From assembly GCA_945901125.1 (NCBI GenBank), contig CAMDKD010000021.1:1-46774 (forward strand): a stretch of DNA of 46,774 bases, written 5' to 3'. The notes beneath the pieces are model-generated. The model made no database searches and had not been told where the DNA came from. It saw nothing but the letters and a program-made list of their open reading frames with translations. The first letter of the stretch is position 1; each line of letters begins with the position of its first letter. Positions 23,946 through 33,219 of the stretch are shown here, piece after piece. The position numbers were made by a program, and so were the translations under genes. The DNA comes from Bordetella parapertussis (GTDB lineage: Bacteria; Pseudomonadota; Gammaproteobacteria; Burkholderiales; Burkholderiaceae_C).

Positions 23946-24460
23946 CCGATACGCCTGTTCCAGCCGTTAAAAGCAGCAAGCCTTCCGACATGCGCCGCGC
24001 CAGCGCACGCGCCGCCCGCACACGCGCACGCGGCTTTGCCGTGCAAGCGCTTTACCAGGTACTGGTCGGGCGCAACCCGCCCGAAGACGTAGACAGCTTC
24101 ACGCGCGAACTCAGCGGTTTCAACAAAGCCGACAGCGTGCATTTCGATGCTCTGCTGCACGGTTGCGCGGCGCAAGCCGAAGCGCTTGACGCGCACATCT
24201 TGCCCTTGCTGGACCGCAAGCTGGCAGAAATTTCACCGATTGAACACGCGGTGTTGTGGATTGGTGCCTACGAGATGCAGCATTGCATAGATATCCCCTG
24301 GCGCGTGGTGATCAATGAATGCATAGAACTGGCCAAAGAGTTCGGCGGCACTGACGGGCACAAATACGTGAACGCGGTGCTCAACGGTCTGGCGCCTGCC
24401 TTGCGCCCGTTAGAAGTCGCGGCCGACAAACCCGCGCCTGCCGTCAGCGGCACCGACTAA
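23942..24460 (+). CDS. nusB: Transcription antitermination factor NusB
   Basis: NusB with NusE binds boxA in rRNA leader RNA and supports antitermination. The 172-residue protein has the RGFAVQALYQVLVG start motif of the domain and ends with the conserved FGGTDGHKYVNAVLNGL. A basic N-terminal tail (RRASARAARTRARG) is longer than in E. coli, as common in Burkholderiales. Coupling to ribH by ATGA is a widespread arrangement (ribH-nusB). Confidence 0.97.
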   Translation: MTDTPVPAVKSSKPSDMRRASARAARTRARGFAVQALYQVLVGRNPPEDVDSFTRELSGFNKADSVHFDALLHGCAAQAEALDAHILPLLDRKLAEISPIEHAVLWIGAYEMQHCIDIPWRVVINECIELAKEFGGTDGHKYVNAVLNGLAPALRPLEVAADKPAPAVSGTD

Positions 24461-24464
24461 AGCC

Positions 24465-25655
24465 ATGCGCATCAGCCAACGCGCCAGCCGCATCGCACCT
24501 TTTTACGTGATGGAAATGGCCAAGGCTGCTTCGGCGCTGGCACAGCAGGCGCGTGGCAGCGACAAACCCATGGTGTTTTTGAACATAGGCGAACCCGATT
24601 TCACCGCCCCGCCGCTGGTACAGGAAGCCGCCGTGCGCGCCATCCACCAAGGCCGCACCCAATACACGCAGGCGCTGGGGCTGGACCGCTTGCGCGAGCG
24701 CATCAGCGGCTGGTACACAACGCGCTTCGGGGTCAATGTGCCTGCCAGACGCATCGTGGTCACAGCCGGTGCGTCTGCCGCTTTGCAACTGGCTTGCCTG
24801 GCCTTGATCGAAGCCGGTGACGAGATATTGATGCCCGACCCTTGCTACCCGTGCAACCGCCAGTTTGTGCAAGCCGCCGACGGTCGCGCGGTGTTGTTGC
24901 CCACCGATGCGACGCAGCGTTTTCAATTGAGCGCTGCGCAGGTGGCTGTACATTGGAACGCACACACACGTGGCGTGCTGCTGGCCTCGCCGTCCAACCC
25001 TACCGGCACCTCGATTGCATTTGACGAATTGAAACGCATACATCACATCGTCAGTGACAAGGGCGGCATCACCATGGTGGATGAAATCTACCTCGGCCTG
25101 AGCTATGACGCATCTTTCGGTCAGACTGCTTTGGCGATAGACGACAACATCATCAGCATCAACAGTTTTTCCAAATACTTCAACATGACCGGCTGGCGTC
25201 TGGGCTGGCTGGTGGTGCCGGATGCACTGGTGCCGGTGATTGAACGCCTGGCACAAAACCTGTTTATTTGCGCCAACAGCGTGGCGCAATACGCTGCGCT
25301 GGCCTGCTTCGAGCCGGAGAGCTTGGCCATTTACGAAGAGCGCCGTGCTGCTTTCAAGCAGCGGCGCGACCATTTCATTCCGCAACTCAAGGCTATGGGG
25401 CTGCCGGTACCGGTGATGCCCGACGGCGCTTTTTACGCCTGGGCCGATTGCCGTAGCGCCTGCGCCAAACTGGGCCTGGCCGACAGTTGGGCGTTTGCCG
25501 AACACGTCATGCAACACGCGCACGTGGCGCTGACACCGGGGCGCGATTTCGGCGAGCATTCGCCCGGCGACTTTGTGCGCCTGTCCACCGCCAGTTCGCT
25601 GTCCGACTTAGACACTGCCGCTGGCAGGCTGCGCCAACTGCTGGAGGCCGCATGA
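24465..25655 (+). CDS. PLP-dependent class I/II aminotransferase
   Basis: This 396-residue aminotransferase has the fold-type I signature with SINSFSKYFNMTGWRLGW, where the lysine binds pyridoxal phosphate, and NIGEPDFTAPP near the start. Asn of SNPTGT and Asp of MVDEIYLGLSY match cofactor-binding positions. Family members transfer amino groups among aromatic amino acids, alanine, aspartate or similar, and the exact substrate cannot be read here. It begins five bases after nusB and overlaps ybgC by ATGA, linking the riboflavin block to the Tol genes. Confidence 0.88.
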   Translation: MRISQRASRIAPFYVMEMAKAASALAQQARGSDKPMVFLNIGEPDFTAPPLVQEAAVRAIHQGRTQYTQALGLDRLRERISGWYTTRFGVNVPARRIVVTAGASAALQLACLALIEAGDEILMPDPCYPCNRQFVQAADGRAVLLPTDATQRFQLSAAQVAVHWNAHTRGVLLASPSNPTGTSIAFDELKRIHHIVSDKGGITMVDEIYLGLSYDASFGQTALAIDDNIISINSFSKYFNMTGWRLGWLVVPDALVPVIERLAQNLFICANSVAQYAALACFEPESLAIYEERRAAFKQRRDHFIPQLKAMGLPVPVMPDGAFYAWADCRSACAKLGLADSWAFAEHVMQHAHVALTPGRDFGEHSPGDFVRLSTASSLSDLDTAAGRLRQLLEAA

Positions 25656-26059
25656 GCTTTCATTTCCCTGTGCGCGTGTATTGGGAAGACACAGATGCCG
25701 GTGGCATCGTCTTTTATGCCAATTACCTGAAGTTTTTCGAACGCGCCCGCACCGAGTGGCTGCGTCACCTCGGTTTGCAGCAAAACCAGTTGAAACTCGA
25801 CACCGGCGGCATGTTCGTGGTGATCGATACCCAATTGAAATACCATAGACCTGCGCAACTCGACGATTTGCTTCAAGTCAGCGCGGTCTTGCAGGACAAG
25901 GGCCGCGCCAGCCTGGTGATTGCCCAACAGGCCTGGCGGCCTGAAAGCGACGGCACGCAAACCTTGCTCTGCGAAGGCAGTATCCGCATCGGCTGGGTGA
26001 ATGCAGCCAAAATGAAGTCCGAACGCATCCCTTCCTCTCTACTGGAGTTGTTGTCATGA
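25652..26059 (+). CDS. ybgC: Acyl-CoA thioesterase YbgC
   Basis: YbgC is a hotdog-fold thioesterase encoded at the head of Tol-Pal operons, acting on short acyl-CoA or phospholipid-related acyl-ACP. The 135-residue protein starts MSFHFPVRVYWEDTDAGG, with the catalytic Asp in the EDTDAGG motif, and continues VFYANYLKFFERARTEWLR. ATG 25652 overlaps the aminotransferase stop and has CTGGAGG upstream; the frame is open earlier but shows no domain match there. tolQ overlaps its end by ATGA. Confidence 0.95.
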   Translation: MSFHFPVRVYWEDTDAGGIVFYANYLKFFERARTEWLRHLGLQQNQLKLDTGGMFVVIDTQLKYHRPAQLDDLLQVSAVLQDKGRASLVIAQQAWRPESDGTQTLLCEGSIRIGWVNAAKMKSERIPSSLLELLS

Positions 26060-26748
26060 ACCAAGATATGTCGATCGTTCAACTGTTGTTGAATGCCAGC
26101 TGGGTGGTACAGGCTGTGGTCCTGATACTGATGCTGGTCTCGGTCATGAGCTGGGCCGCCATCTTCCGCAAGCTGCTGTCGCTCAAGGAAGTGAAAAAAC
26201 TCAACGAGGAATTCGAGCGTGAATTCTGGTCTGGCAAAAGCCTGAACGAGTTGTTTGCCGGGGCGCAGCAAAACGTCAAAATGTCCGGCCCCATGGAGCG
26301 CATATTTGCCAGCGGCATGCGCGAGTATCAGAAACTGCGCGAACGCCGCATCACCGACAGCGGCTTGCTGATGGACGGCGCACGCCGCGCCATGCGGGCC
26401 AGCCTGCAACGCGAAATGGACGCCATCGAGTCCAATCTGTCCATGCTGGCCTCGGTCGGCTCGGTTTCCCCCTATGTCGGCTTGTTCGGCACGGTATGGG
26501 GCATCATGCACGCCTTCACCGGTCTGGCGGCACTTCAACAAGTGACCCTGGCCAAGGTGGCGCCCGGTATTGCCGAAGCCCTGGTCGCCACTGCCATTGG
26601 CTTGTTCGCGGCGATTCCTGCGGTACTGGCCTTCAACCGTTTCTCGCGCGACATAGACCGCGTTGCCAACAAACTGGAAACCTTCATCGAAGAGTTTTCC
26701 AACATCCTGCAACGCAACGTCGGCACACCGCCGACCACCACGCGTTAA
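26056..26748 (+). CDS. tolQ: Tol-Pal system proton channel protein TolQ
   Basis: TolQ forms the inner-membrane pentamer that with TolR uses proton flow to energise TolA, needed for outer membrane constriction during division. The 230-residue protein has three membrane segments: near residues 15-35 (VVLILMLVSVM), around 130-155 (GLFGTVWGIMHAF) and 165-190 (ATAIGLFAAIPAVLAF). The conserved GTVWGIM and ATAIGL segments are intact. It is coupled to ybgC by ATGA and followed by tolR after 15 bases. Confidence 0.97.
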   Translation: MNQDMSIVQLLLNASWVVQAVVLILMLVSVMSWAAIFRKLLSLKEVKKLNEEFEREFWSGKSLNELFAGAQQNVKMSGPMERIFASGMREYQKLRERRITDSGLLMDGARRAMRASLQREMDAIESNLSMLASVGSVSPYVGLFGTVWGIMHAFTGLAALQQVTLAKVAPGIAEALVATAIGLFAAIPAVLAFNRFSRDIDRVANKLETFIEEFSNILQRNVGTPPTTTR

Positions 26749-26763
26749 GGCCGGGGCAAGCAC

Positions 26764-27207
26764 ATGGCCGCCAACTCACCTGCACGCAGAGGCCGTCGCA
26801 CCATCAGCGACATCAACATGGTGCCGTTCATCGACGTGATGCTGGTGCTGTTGATCATCTTCATGGTGACCGCTCCCTTGCTGTCGCCCAGCGTCATCGA
26901 TGTACCCACCGTCGGCAAAGCCAGCACTGCACCGGATCAGGTGATCACCATCGAAATAGATAAACAACTGCGCATCACGGTCAAGTCCAAAACCTCTGCC
27001 CAAGGCACCGGCCAGCAAACCCGCCAGGAAGCGAACATGGACAACGTCGCCAAAACGGTGTTGCAAATGCAGGCAGGTAAAGCCACCACACCGGTCATCA
27101 TCAATGCCGACAAAGGCATTGTGTATGACAACGTGGTCAAGCTGATGGACAAGTTGCAACGCGCCGGCGTGCAACGTGTCGGCCTGGCGGTTCGCCAAAG
27201 CGACTGA
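26764..27207 (+). CDS. tolR: Tol-Pal system protein TolR
   Basis: TolR anchors in the inner membrane with a single helix (VPFIDVMLVLLIIFMVTAPLL) carrying the proton-conducting Asp in PFIDVM, and has a small periplasmic domain. The 147-residue length is normal. The start is ATG 26764; GGGGCAAGC is a weak ribosome binding site. tolA follows almost immediately, so tolQ, tolR and tolA form one operon with ybgC. Confidence 0.96.
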   Translation: MAANSPARRGRRTISDINMVPFIDVMLVLLIIFMVTAPLLSPSVIDVPTVGKASTAPDQVITIEIDKQLRITVKSKTSAQGTGQQTRQEANMDNVAKTVLQMQAGKATTPVIINADKGIVYDNVVKLMDKLQRAGVQRVGLAVRQSD

Positions 27208-27216
27208 CCGGTGTCC

Positions 27217-28284
27217 ATGAGCCAGCACGAGCATCTCGCCTTTGCGCCACCGGCCGACCCCGGTTTCGGTCGTGCGCTGCTGCTGGCCTTGCTGGTTCAC
27301 TTTTTGCTGTTACTGGCGCTGACCTGGGGTGTGACCTGGCGCAGTACACCGCAAGACGATGCGATTGAAGCCGAACTCTGGTCTGCCATACCTGAACCGG
27401 TTGCCCAGCGAAACGAAGAACCGGTGCCGCCTACCGAGGTCAAACCGGAAACGCCGCCCAAGCCGGTTGAACCGGTGAAGCCGCCACCGCCCTCCACTGC
27501 TCAACCGGCACTTCCCGACAAAGCCAAAATTGAAGCCGACATCGCCATAGAAAAACAAAAGAAAAAAGATGCGCTTGAGCGCGATCGTCAAATCGAGCTA
27601 GAGAAAAAAGCCGCCAAAGCCAAGGAAGAAGAAGTTCGACTGAAAGAAGCCAGCGCCAAAAAAGCCGAGGAAGAAAAAGAAAAGAAAGCCGCTCAGGAAC
27701 GCGAAAACACCAAGCGCCAGGAAGAACAAAAACGCAAAGACGACGAAGCCCGGGCCAAGGAAGAGGCCAAGCGCAAGGAAGAGGACGAGGCCAAACGTCT
27801 GGAAGAGGAAAGCAAACACAAGGAAGAAACGGCCAAGCGCAAAGAAGAGGAAGCCAAGCGCAAGGAAGAAGAAACCAAACGATTGCTGGAAGAAAAGAAA
27901 GAAACAGAGCAACGACGCCAGGAGCAGATCAAACGGCTTAAGGGTTTGGGTGAAGCCAGCACCGGTCCGACTGACAAAGCCAGTGCCGCCAAGGCCTCGG
28001 CACCCAGCGGCACTTACCTGGGCAGATTGCGTGCACGCGTGCGGCCCAATATCACTTTCCCTGAATCGCAGCTGCAGACCGTCAAAGGCAATCCGGAGGC
28101 GGAAGTCGAGGTCACTTGCAGCGCCACCGGTGAAATTCTCAGCAAGAAACTGATCCGCTCCAGCGGCAACCCGGCTTGGGACGCGGCGGTCATGAATGCG
28201 ATTGAAAAAACCGGCACACTGCCGCGCGATGAAAACGGCAATATGCCACCGAAAATATCATTCGGCTTCAGGCCACGCGACTAA
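27217..28284 (+). CDS. tolA: Tol-Pal / TonB-like protein TolA
   Basis: TolA spans from inner membrane to outer membrane proteins and is driven by TolQR. The N-terminal helix (LLLALLVHFLLLLALTWG) anchors it, residues about 105-245 form a Lys/Glu/Ala-rich coiled coil, and the C-terminal TonB-like domain starts near GTYLGRLRARVRPNITFPE. The ATG at 27217 gives MSQHEHLAF; a GTG two codons earlier at 27211 is possible. Its stop interlocks with the stop of the convergent sensor kinase. tolB and pal, which usually follow tolA, are absent from the window. Confidence 0.94.
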   Translation: MSQHEHLAFAPPADPGFGRALLLALLVHFLLLLALTWGVTWRSTPQDDAIEAELWSAIPEPVAQRNEEPVPPTEVKPETPPKPVEPVKPPPPSTAQPALPDKAKIEADIAIEKQKKKDALERDRQIELEKKAAKAKEEEVRLKEASAKKAEEEKEKKAAQERENTKRQEEQKRKDDEARAKEEAKRKEEDEAKRLEEESKHKEETAKRKEEEAKRKEEETKRLLEEKKETEQRRQEQIKRLKGLGEASTGPTDKASAAKASAPSGTYLGRLRARVRPNITFPESQLQTVKGNPEAEVEVTCSATGEILSKKLIRSSGNPAWDAAVMNAIEKTGTLPRDENGNMPPKISFGFRPRD

Positions 28285-30173
28285 GCCGCCGGCCCGAGTG
28301 TGCCGGTCGATGCTGCCAGCGGCACCGCAAATCCCATCATGCTTCCCTTGCCCTGTGTGCTTTGCATGCGCAAGGGCATCCGCATTTTTTCAGTCATTTT
28401 CTTGACACTGTACAAACCCAGGCCCTGGTGGTCAAAGTCATCTGCGTTTGACTCAAAGCGGCGGTAAGCCTGCGTGCATTGCTTTAATTGCTCGGGCGAC
28501 ATGCCTTTGCCGTTGTCCAGACAAAAAATCCACAGTTGACCAGCCCGGCTGCGACAGCCTATCAATACCCGGCCACCGGCAGGTGTGTACGCCAATGCAT
28601 TGTTGATGAGGTTGCGCAATATGCGTTGGACCGCAGGCACGTTGACTTGCAACATGCTGTGGTTCTTGCGGTAGCGCAAACTGACCCGCTGCCAGTGCGC
28701 CAGCGACTGGCACTCGGCGATGAGTGGCGCCAGCAATGCGTCTGCAGTCACCATCTGTTGTTCGGACAACCAATGCGCTTCCCCCTTGTGCACGCCCGAC
28801 AAGATTTGCATTTCTTGCATGAAATCATTCACATGACCGGCAGCCAATTGCATGCCATTGACTAAACGCGGCAACTGCTCCGGCCCGGCCTGCGTCATGG
28901 CGTGCGCATAAAGCTGCACCGATTGCAAGGGCTGCCACATATCATGCTGCACCAGCGCCAGTTTCTGTTGTAAATTTTTTCGTTGCGACATCAGTCGCCA
29001 ACAGTTTGCCCAGCCCGTCAACAGAATGGCAGACACACTGATCAAGCTGGACAGCAGCAAGGCATCAGCAGGATGCAAGTGCAGTTTGTCCGCCCATGCG
29101 TAAACGCTAAGCGCCAGCGTATAAAGCAGCCAAACCGCCGCATGGCAGATACTTTTTAAATTGATTTTTTGTTTCAAATGCCCAGCACAACACAGCAGCA
29201 TGAACAGCATATGGACTGACAGTATGTAGCCCGTCATGCTGTGGTCATGTACAAACCACAAACCGCTAGACAACAGAATCAGCAAGCCAGCGCACAAGCC
29301 CCAACAACGCAGACTTTTGCCCAGCAGAACAAACTTGTTATCTAGACACACTGCCGACCGCATATGAAAAGTACTCAACACCACCCACAGACAGATTGCC
29401 GACTCAGCTGCAAGCACTGCATGCGAACGCTGTAAGGCCGGCATCAGCATTCGCCCCAGCCCGCTTGTCCAGCACAAAAATGCAAAATGCATAAACAACA
29501 TACCGATGAATACAAACAGCGCCTGTCTGTCAAAAAATCTCAGCAGACAGAGCGCGTAAGTCATGACCGTCAGCAGCAAAACCAGTAATACCCCGTACAT
29601 CAATGCGTACTTCCATTGCAAGCGCATCAAGGTCTCGGGCTTGTGCAACCACAGCGGCAACTGCACGCGGCCCGGGTTTTGAATTTTGAGCAACACATCG
29701 ATATGTCTGAGGCTGGCATCGTGTATGGCCCAGACCGGCAGCAGATGACCTTCACCGGGCTGGGTCACCCGCTGCTCGTGTTCCAGCGGTTGTAACTGCC
29801 AGTCGCCCCGGTTCCAGCGCAACCACAATTGCACATCAACATAAGCCGGTAAATGAATGCCTAACCACACCGGCAACTGTTGCGTGACAGCATCAGGCAA
29901 GCTCCAAGCGGCCCACACCACCTTGGCGTCAATCGCTTGTATGGCCTGGTGCGGATGGCTTAAATGCGTGACTTCCTGTGACAGGCTGTGCTGCCACGCC
30001 TCGTTCGCTGTCCATTCACCATGGCTGTCTTTGATGACCCGCATGGCCTGCCAATGCGGGTAGGTGTGAAGTTGATCCTGCGCGTTCGCAAAACCGCTTG
30101 CCAGCAAAAATACGCATTGCAACAGCAATGACGCCAACCGAAGATTGCATCGTTCAGTGGTGGCCGCGTCCAT
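28281..30173 (-). CDS. Membrane sensor histidine kinase (7TM-type)
   Basis: From ATG 30173 the protein has about 630 residues: a signal peptide, a periplasmic domain, roughly seven membrane helices between about residues 187 and 390, and cytoplasmic kinase parts. The phospho-acceptor is His410 in QHDMWQPLQS, a version of the HDxRQPL box with Trp for Arg. The ATPase region has NLINNALAYTP, DNGKGMS and GLGLYSVKKM, so it should be active. This is the 7TMR-DISM kind, which senses unknown small molecules. It overlaps the response regulator by 20 bases and is convergent with tolA. Confidence 0.88.
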   Translation of the reverse strand: MDAATTERCNLRLASLLLQCVFLLASGFANAQDQLHTYPHWQAMRVIKDSHGEWTANEAWQHSLSQEVTHLSHPHQAIQAIDAKVVWAAWSLPDAVTQQLPVWLGIHLPAYVDVQLWLRWNRGDWQLQPLEHEQRVTQPGEGHLLPVWAIHDASLRHIDVLLKIQNPGRVQLPLWLHKPETLMRLQWKYALMYGVLLVLLLTVMTYALCLLRFFDRQALFVFIGMLFMHFAFLCWTSGLGRMLMPALQRSHAVLAAESAICLWVVLSTFHMRSAVCLDNKFVLLGKSLRCWGLCAGLLILLSSGLWFVHDHSMTGYILSVHMLFMLLCCAGHLKQKINLKSICHAAVWLLYTLALSVYAWADKLHLHPADALLLSSLISVSAILLTGWANCWRLMSQRKNLQQKLALVQHDMWQPLQSVQLYAHAMTQAGPEQLPRLVNGMQLAAGHVNDFMQEMQILSGVHKGEAHWLSEQQMVTADALLAPLIAECQSLAHWQRVSLRYRKNHSMLQVNVPAVQRILRNLINNALAYTPAGGRVLIGCRSRAGQLWIFCLDNGKGMSPEQLKQCTQAYRRFESNADDFDHQGLGLYSVKKMTEKMRMPLRMQSTQGKGSMMGFAVPLAASTGTLGPAA

Positions 30174-30795
30174 GACCGGCTGCCCATAACCAGTAGCGGG
30201 TGCTTGCCTGTGACTTGTTGACCACACCCAAGCGGCGGTAAATCGCATGCATATGGCTGCGCACCGTGGATTCAGTGATATTCATTTGTCCGGCAATTTC
30301 GGCGCAGCTTTTGCCATGCGCGAGTTGCGATAACACCAGACGCTGGTGATTGCTCAGCACGGCTAATTCGTCGTTGTGTTGCAGTATTGCCGCAGAATCC
30401 TCCAATGGTTCAAAGGCATCTTGCTGCACCGCCAAAGAATGCAACAAAAACGACATCAGCTGCGGCAAAGGTGCTGACTTGCACAAATAGGACACGCGGT
30501 TGGACAAGCAGATTTGCGGCAGTGCCGGGTCTTGTAATGAGCTAAACACCATCAACGGACCGTCCGCGCGCAGTTGACAAACAGCGTTCAAAGTATCTAC
30601 GCCTTGCGAATCCGGCAGGTTTAAATCCAGCACCACCAGATCAATAGGCGAATGCTCAAGCAGCATCTCCAAACCGCTTGCCAGGTCATAGGCCAGCAGA
30701 CACTGAACCCGGGGTAAGAGTTGCAGCACATTCATGCGCAAGGCGTCCGCCAGGATAGGGTGGTCTTCGACGATCAACAATCGGGATGCATGCAT
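30154..30795 (-). CDS. NarL/LuxR-family response regulator
   Basis: The 213-residue protein has a receiver domain with acidic EDH near residue 10, phospho-acceptor Asp57 (VVLDLNLPDSQG) and Lys106 (LCKSA), and a C-terminal LuxR-type helix-turn-helix (LSQLAHGKSCAEIAGQMN, ESTVRSHMHAIYRRLGV). It should be phosphorylated by the kinase whose gene overlaps its end. ATG 30795 has a strong GGAGGTGAC ribosome binding site. A TTGCTT/CATTAT promoter-like pair lies in the upstream 73 bases. Target genes are unknown. Confidence 0.93.
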   Translation of the reverse strand: MHASRLLIVEDHPILADALRMNVLQLLPRVQCLLAYDLASGLEMLLEHSPIDLVVLDLNLPDSQGVDTLNAVCQLRADGPLMVFSSLQDPALPQICLSNRVSYLCKSAPLPQLMSFLLHSLAVQQDAFEPLEDSAAILQHNDELAVLSNHQRLVLSQLAHGKSCAEIAGQMNITESTVRSHMHAIYRRLGVVNKSQASTRYWLWAAGHGRGHH

Positions 30796-30868
30796 TTGTC
30801 ACCTCCGTTAACGAATAATGACAAATAATCACGGATGTAAGCAAGTGGGGAATATTCAAAATGTAAAT

Positions 30869-32077
30869 TTATTCAGATTCGAAAGAATGTGCAACCGGCA
30901 CTGAAACAGTGCGTAACCTGAGGGCGCAGAGCAAGGCTGCCAAAGCCACCGGCATGGCCATGACAAACACCTGTTGCAAGCCGAAACGCGTGCTCAAAGC
31001 CGCGCCGCCCAAGGCGCCGATGACACCAGTGAAACCGTAGCCGATCACCGCATACAAAGCCTGTCCTCTGCCGCGCAAGCGCCCCGGGAAATGTTGTGAC
31101 AACCAGGCGATGCTGACTGTATGTTGCACCGCGAATGTGAAGACATGCAGGCATTGCGCCAACAGCAACACCGGCAATACAGGCGCATAAAACGCCGTCA
31201 TGCCCATGCGCAACACCATCAGCCCGGTACACACGCACAGCCATACCGGCAAACTCAGTAAATGCAGCCATTTGCTCTGCGAGAAAAAACCCATGATCTC
31301 GACAATCACAGACACCGCCCACAGCACGCCAATCATGTCCTTGCCGTAACCGAGTTCATCCAAGTACAGCGAGAAAAACGTGTAAATGGACACATGCGAC
31401 AACACGTGAAAAAACAGGGTGGCAAAAAACCAGCGGCTTTGTGCTTGACGCAACACTTGCCAGAAACCGGCTTGCCCGTGCACATGCGCGACTGACTCGC
31501 GTTTGTCCGGCAAACACCAGGTACTGATGTTGACTGCCAGCAAAGTCAATACCGCCCAATAAGGAAAGCCCGACATGCCCCGGGCTTCAAACCAGGCGCC
31601 GGAAACAAACACCGTCACCAGAAAACCGACCGAACCCCATAAGCGTATGCGCCCGTAACGGCGCACATCCAAGGTGCCCATGTGGCTGACCAGGTGCGCC
31701 ATGGCCGCTTCACTCATGGGCATCATGGCGCTGGTGTGAATGAACATGCCAAACAGCACAGCAGCCAGCCACCATGGCGACGGATCAAACAACAAACCAA
31801 ATGAACACAACAAAGCCATGCCCGAGCACCAGCGCATCAAAGGCACGCGTGCGCCGTTGCGGTCGCTCAGCCAGCCCCAGATATACGGCGCGAAAACGCG
31901 AGTGACCGCCTGCATGGAGGTCAGCAAACCTATCATCCACAAACTCAAACCCAGGTGTTTGAGCCAAAGCGGCAAATACGGATTGAAAAAACCGATATGA
32001 GCGAAATAGCCGGCCGACAAGACGGCGAACGGCACCAGTTGACGCCGCGTGGCGCGCGGCGCTGTTGCAGTATTCAT
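30869..32077 (-). CDS. MFS transporter, phenylpropionate (HcaT/PPP)-like
   Basis: The 402-residue protein has about twelve hydrophobic helices and the MFS loop WGWLSDRNGARVPLM between helices 2 and 3. The start, with FAHIGFFNPYLPLWLKHLG, resembles the small PPP family that includes HcaT. The substrate is not readable. It begins four bases after aroC on the same strand, so they are co-transcribed, but there is no evident functional link. Confidence 0.88.
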   Translation of the reverse strand: MNTATAPRATRRQLVPFAVLSAGYFAHIGFFNPYLPLWLKHLGLSLWMIGLLTSMQAVTRVFAPYIWGWLSDRNGARVPLMRWCSGMALLCSFGLLFDPSPWWLAAVLFGMFIHTSAMMPMSEAAMAHLVSHMGTLDVRRYGRIRLWGSVGFLVTVFVSGAWFEARGMSGFPYWAVLTLLAVNISTWCLPDKRESVAHVHGQAGFWQVLRQAQSRWFFATLFFHVLSHVSIYTFFSLYLDELGYGKDMIGVLWAVSVIVEIMGFFSQSKWLHLLSLPVWLCVCTGLMVLRMGMTAFYAPVLPVLLLAQCLHVFTFAVQHTVSIAWLSQHFPGRLRGRGQALYAVIGYGFTGVIGALGGAALSTRFGLQQVFVMAMPVALAALLCALRLRTVSVPVAHSFESE

Positions 32078-32081
32078 GCGC

Positions 32082-33182
32082 TCAACCGCCGCGATGCGCG
32101 GGGATAGGCGACAGCGGCATCACCACATCGCCGCATTGGGCGCGATGGCGCAATGCGTGGTCCATGACCACCAGCGCCAGCAAGGCCTCGGCAATCGGTG
32201 TGGCGCGTATGCCGACACACGGGTCGTGCCGACCCTTGGTTTGCACTTGCGTGGCAGCGCCGTCGCTGTTGATGGTGTTGCGCGGCGTCATGATGGAACT
32301 TGTCGGCTTGATGGCAATGCTGACTTCCAAATCCTGGCCGGTGCTGATGCCGCCCAACACGCCACCGGCGTTGTTGCCCGCAAAGCCCTCTGGCGTGAGA
32401 CTGTCGCCATGGGTAGAACCGCGTTGCGCCACGCTGGCAAAACCCGCGCCTATCTCTACTCCCTTGACCGCGTTCAAGCCCATCATGGCGAATGCGATGT
32501 CCGCGTCCAAGCGGTCGTAAATCGGTTGACCCAAACCGACCGGCATGTGCTGCGCCACCACGCGTATGCGCGCCCCGCAGGAGTCGCCCGCTTTGCGCAA
32601 ACTGTCCATATAGCTCTCCAAGTGCGACACGTCAGCCACCGGCGCGTAAAACGGGTTGTGCGGCACATGCGACCAGTCTTCAAAGCCGATCTGGTGTTCA
32701 CCCAGTTGCGTCATGCATCCTTTGAACGTGGTGCCGTATTTCTCCAGCAACCATTTTTTAGCGACAGCACCGGCGGCCACCGTGGGCGCGGTCAAGCGCG
32801 CGGAGGAACGGCCGCCGCCGCGCGGGTCACGCACGCCGTACTTTTGCAAATACGTGTAATCAGCGTGGCCGGGCCGGAAGGTTTGCAAAATGTCGCCGTA
32901 GTCTTGGCTGCGCTGGTCGGTGTTTTGAATCAAGAGCGCGATAGGCGCGCCGGTGGTCACGCCCTGGTAAACGCCGCTCAGGATTTGCACTTGGTCCGGC
33001 TCCTGGCGCTGGGTGACGTGCCGGCTGGTGCCGGGACGACGCCGGTCCAAGTCGTGCTGTATGTCGGCCTCGCTCAAAGCCATGCCGGGCGGGCAGCCGT
33101 CGATGACGCAGCCGATGGCCGGGCCGTGGGATTCACCGAAGTTGGTGACTGCAAATAAGGTGCCTAAGGTGTTTCCGCTCAT
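32082..33182 (-). CDS. aroC: Chorismate synthase
   Basis: AroC removes phosphate from EPSP to give chorismate, using reduced FMN. The 366-residue protein starts MSGNTLGTLFAVTNFGESHG, and has GRSSARLTAPTVAAGAVAK and the RGSTHGDSL segment, typical of the family. The frame is open back to 33359 but that part has no family match, so ATG 33182 is chosen. No strong ribosome binding site is seen. It precedes the MFS gene by four bases. Confidence 0.97.
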   Translation of the reverse strand: MSGNTLGTLFAVTNFGESHGPAIGCVIDGCPPGMALSEADIQHDLDRRRPGTSRHVTQRQEPDQVQILSGVYQGVTTGAPIALLIQNTDQRSQDYGDILQTFRPGHADYTYLQKYGVRDPRGGGRSSARLTAPTVAAGAVAKKWLLEKYGTTFKGCMTQLGEHQIGFEDWSHVPHNPFYAPVADVSHLESYMDSLRKAGDSCGARIRVVAQHMPVGLGQPIYDRLDADIAFAMMGLNAVKGVEIGAGFASVAQRGSTHGDSLTPEGFAGNNAGGVLGGISTGQDLEVSIAIKPTSSIMTPRNTINSDGAATQVQTKGRHDPCVGIRATPIAEALLALVVMDHALRHRAQCGDVVMPLSPIPAHRGG

Positions 33183-33219
33183 CTGAGGGATTATCCATGA
33201 GGGCAGGCTCAGGGGGTGA

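Noticed and set aside
27540..27940. Repetitive Lys/Glu-coding stretch
   Set aside because: It is the normal coiled-coil region of TolA, not a repeat element.
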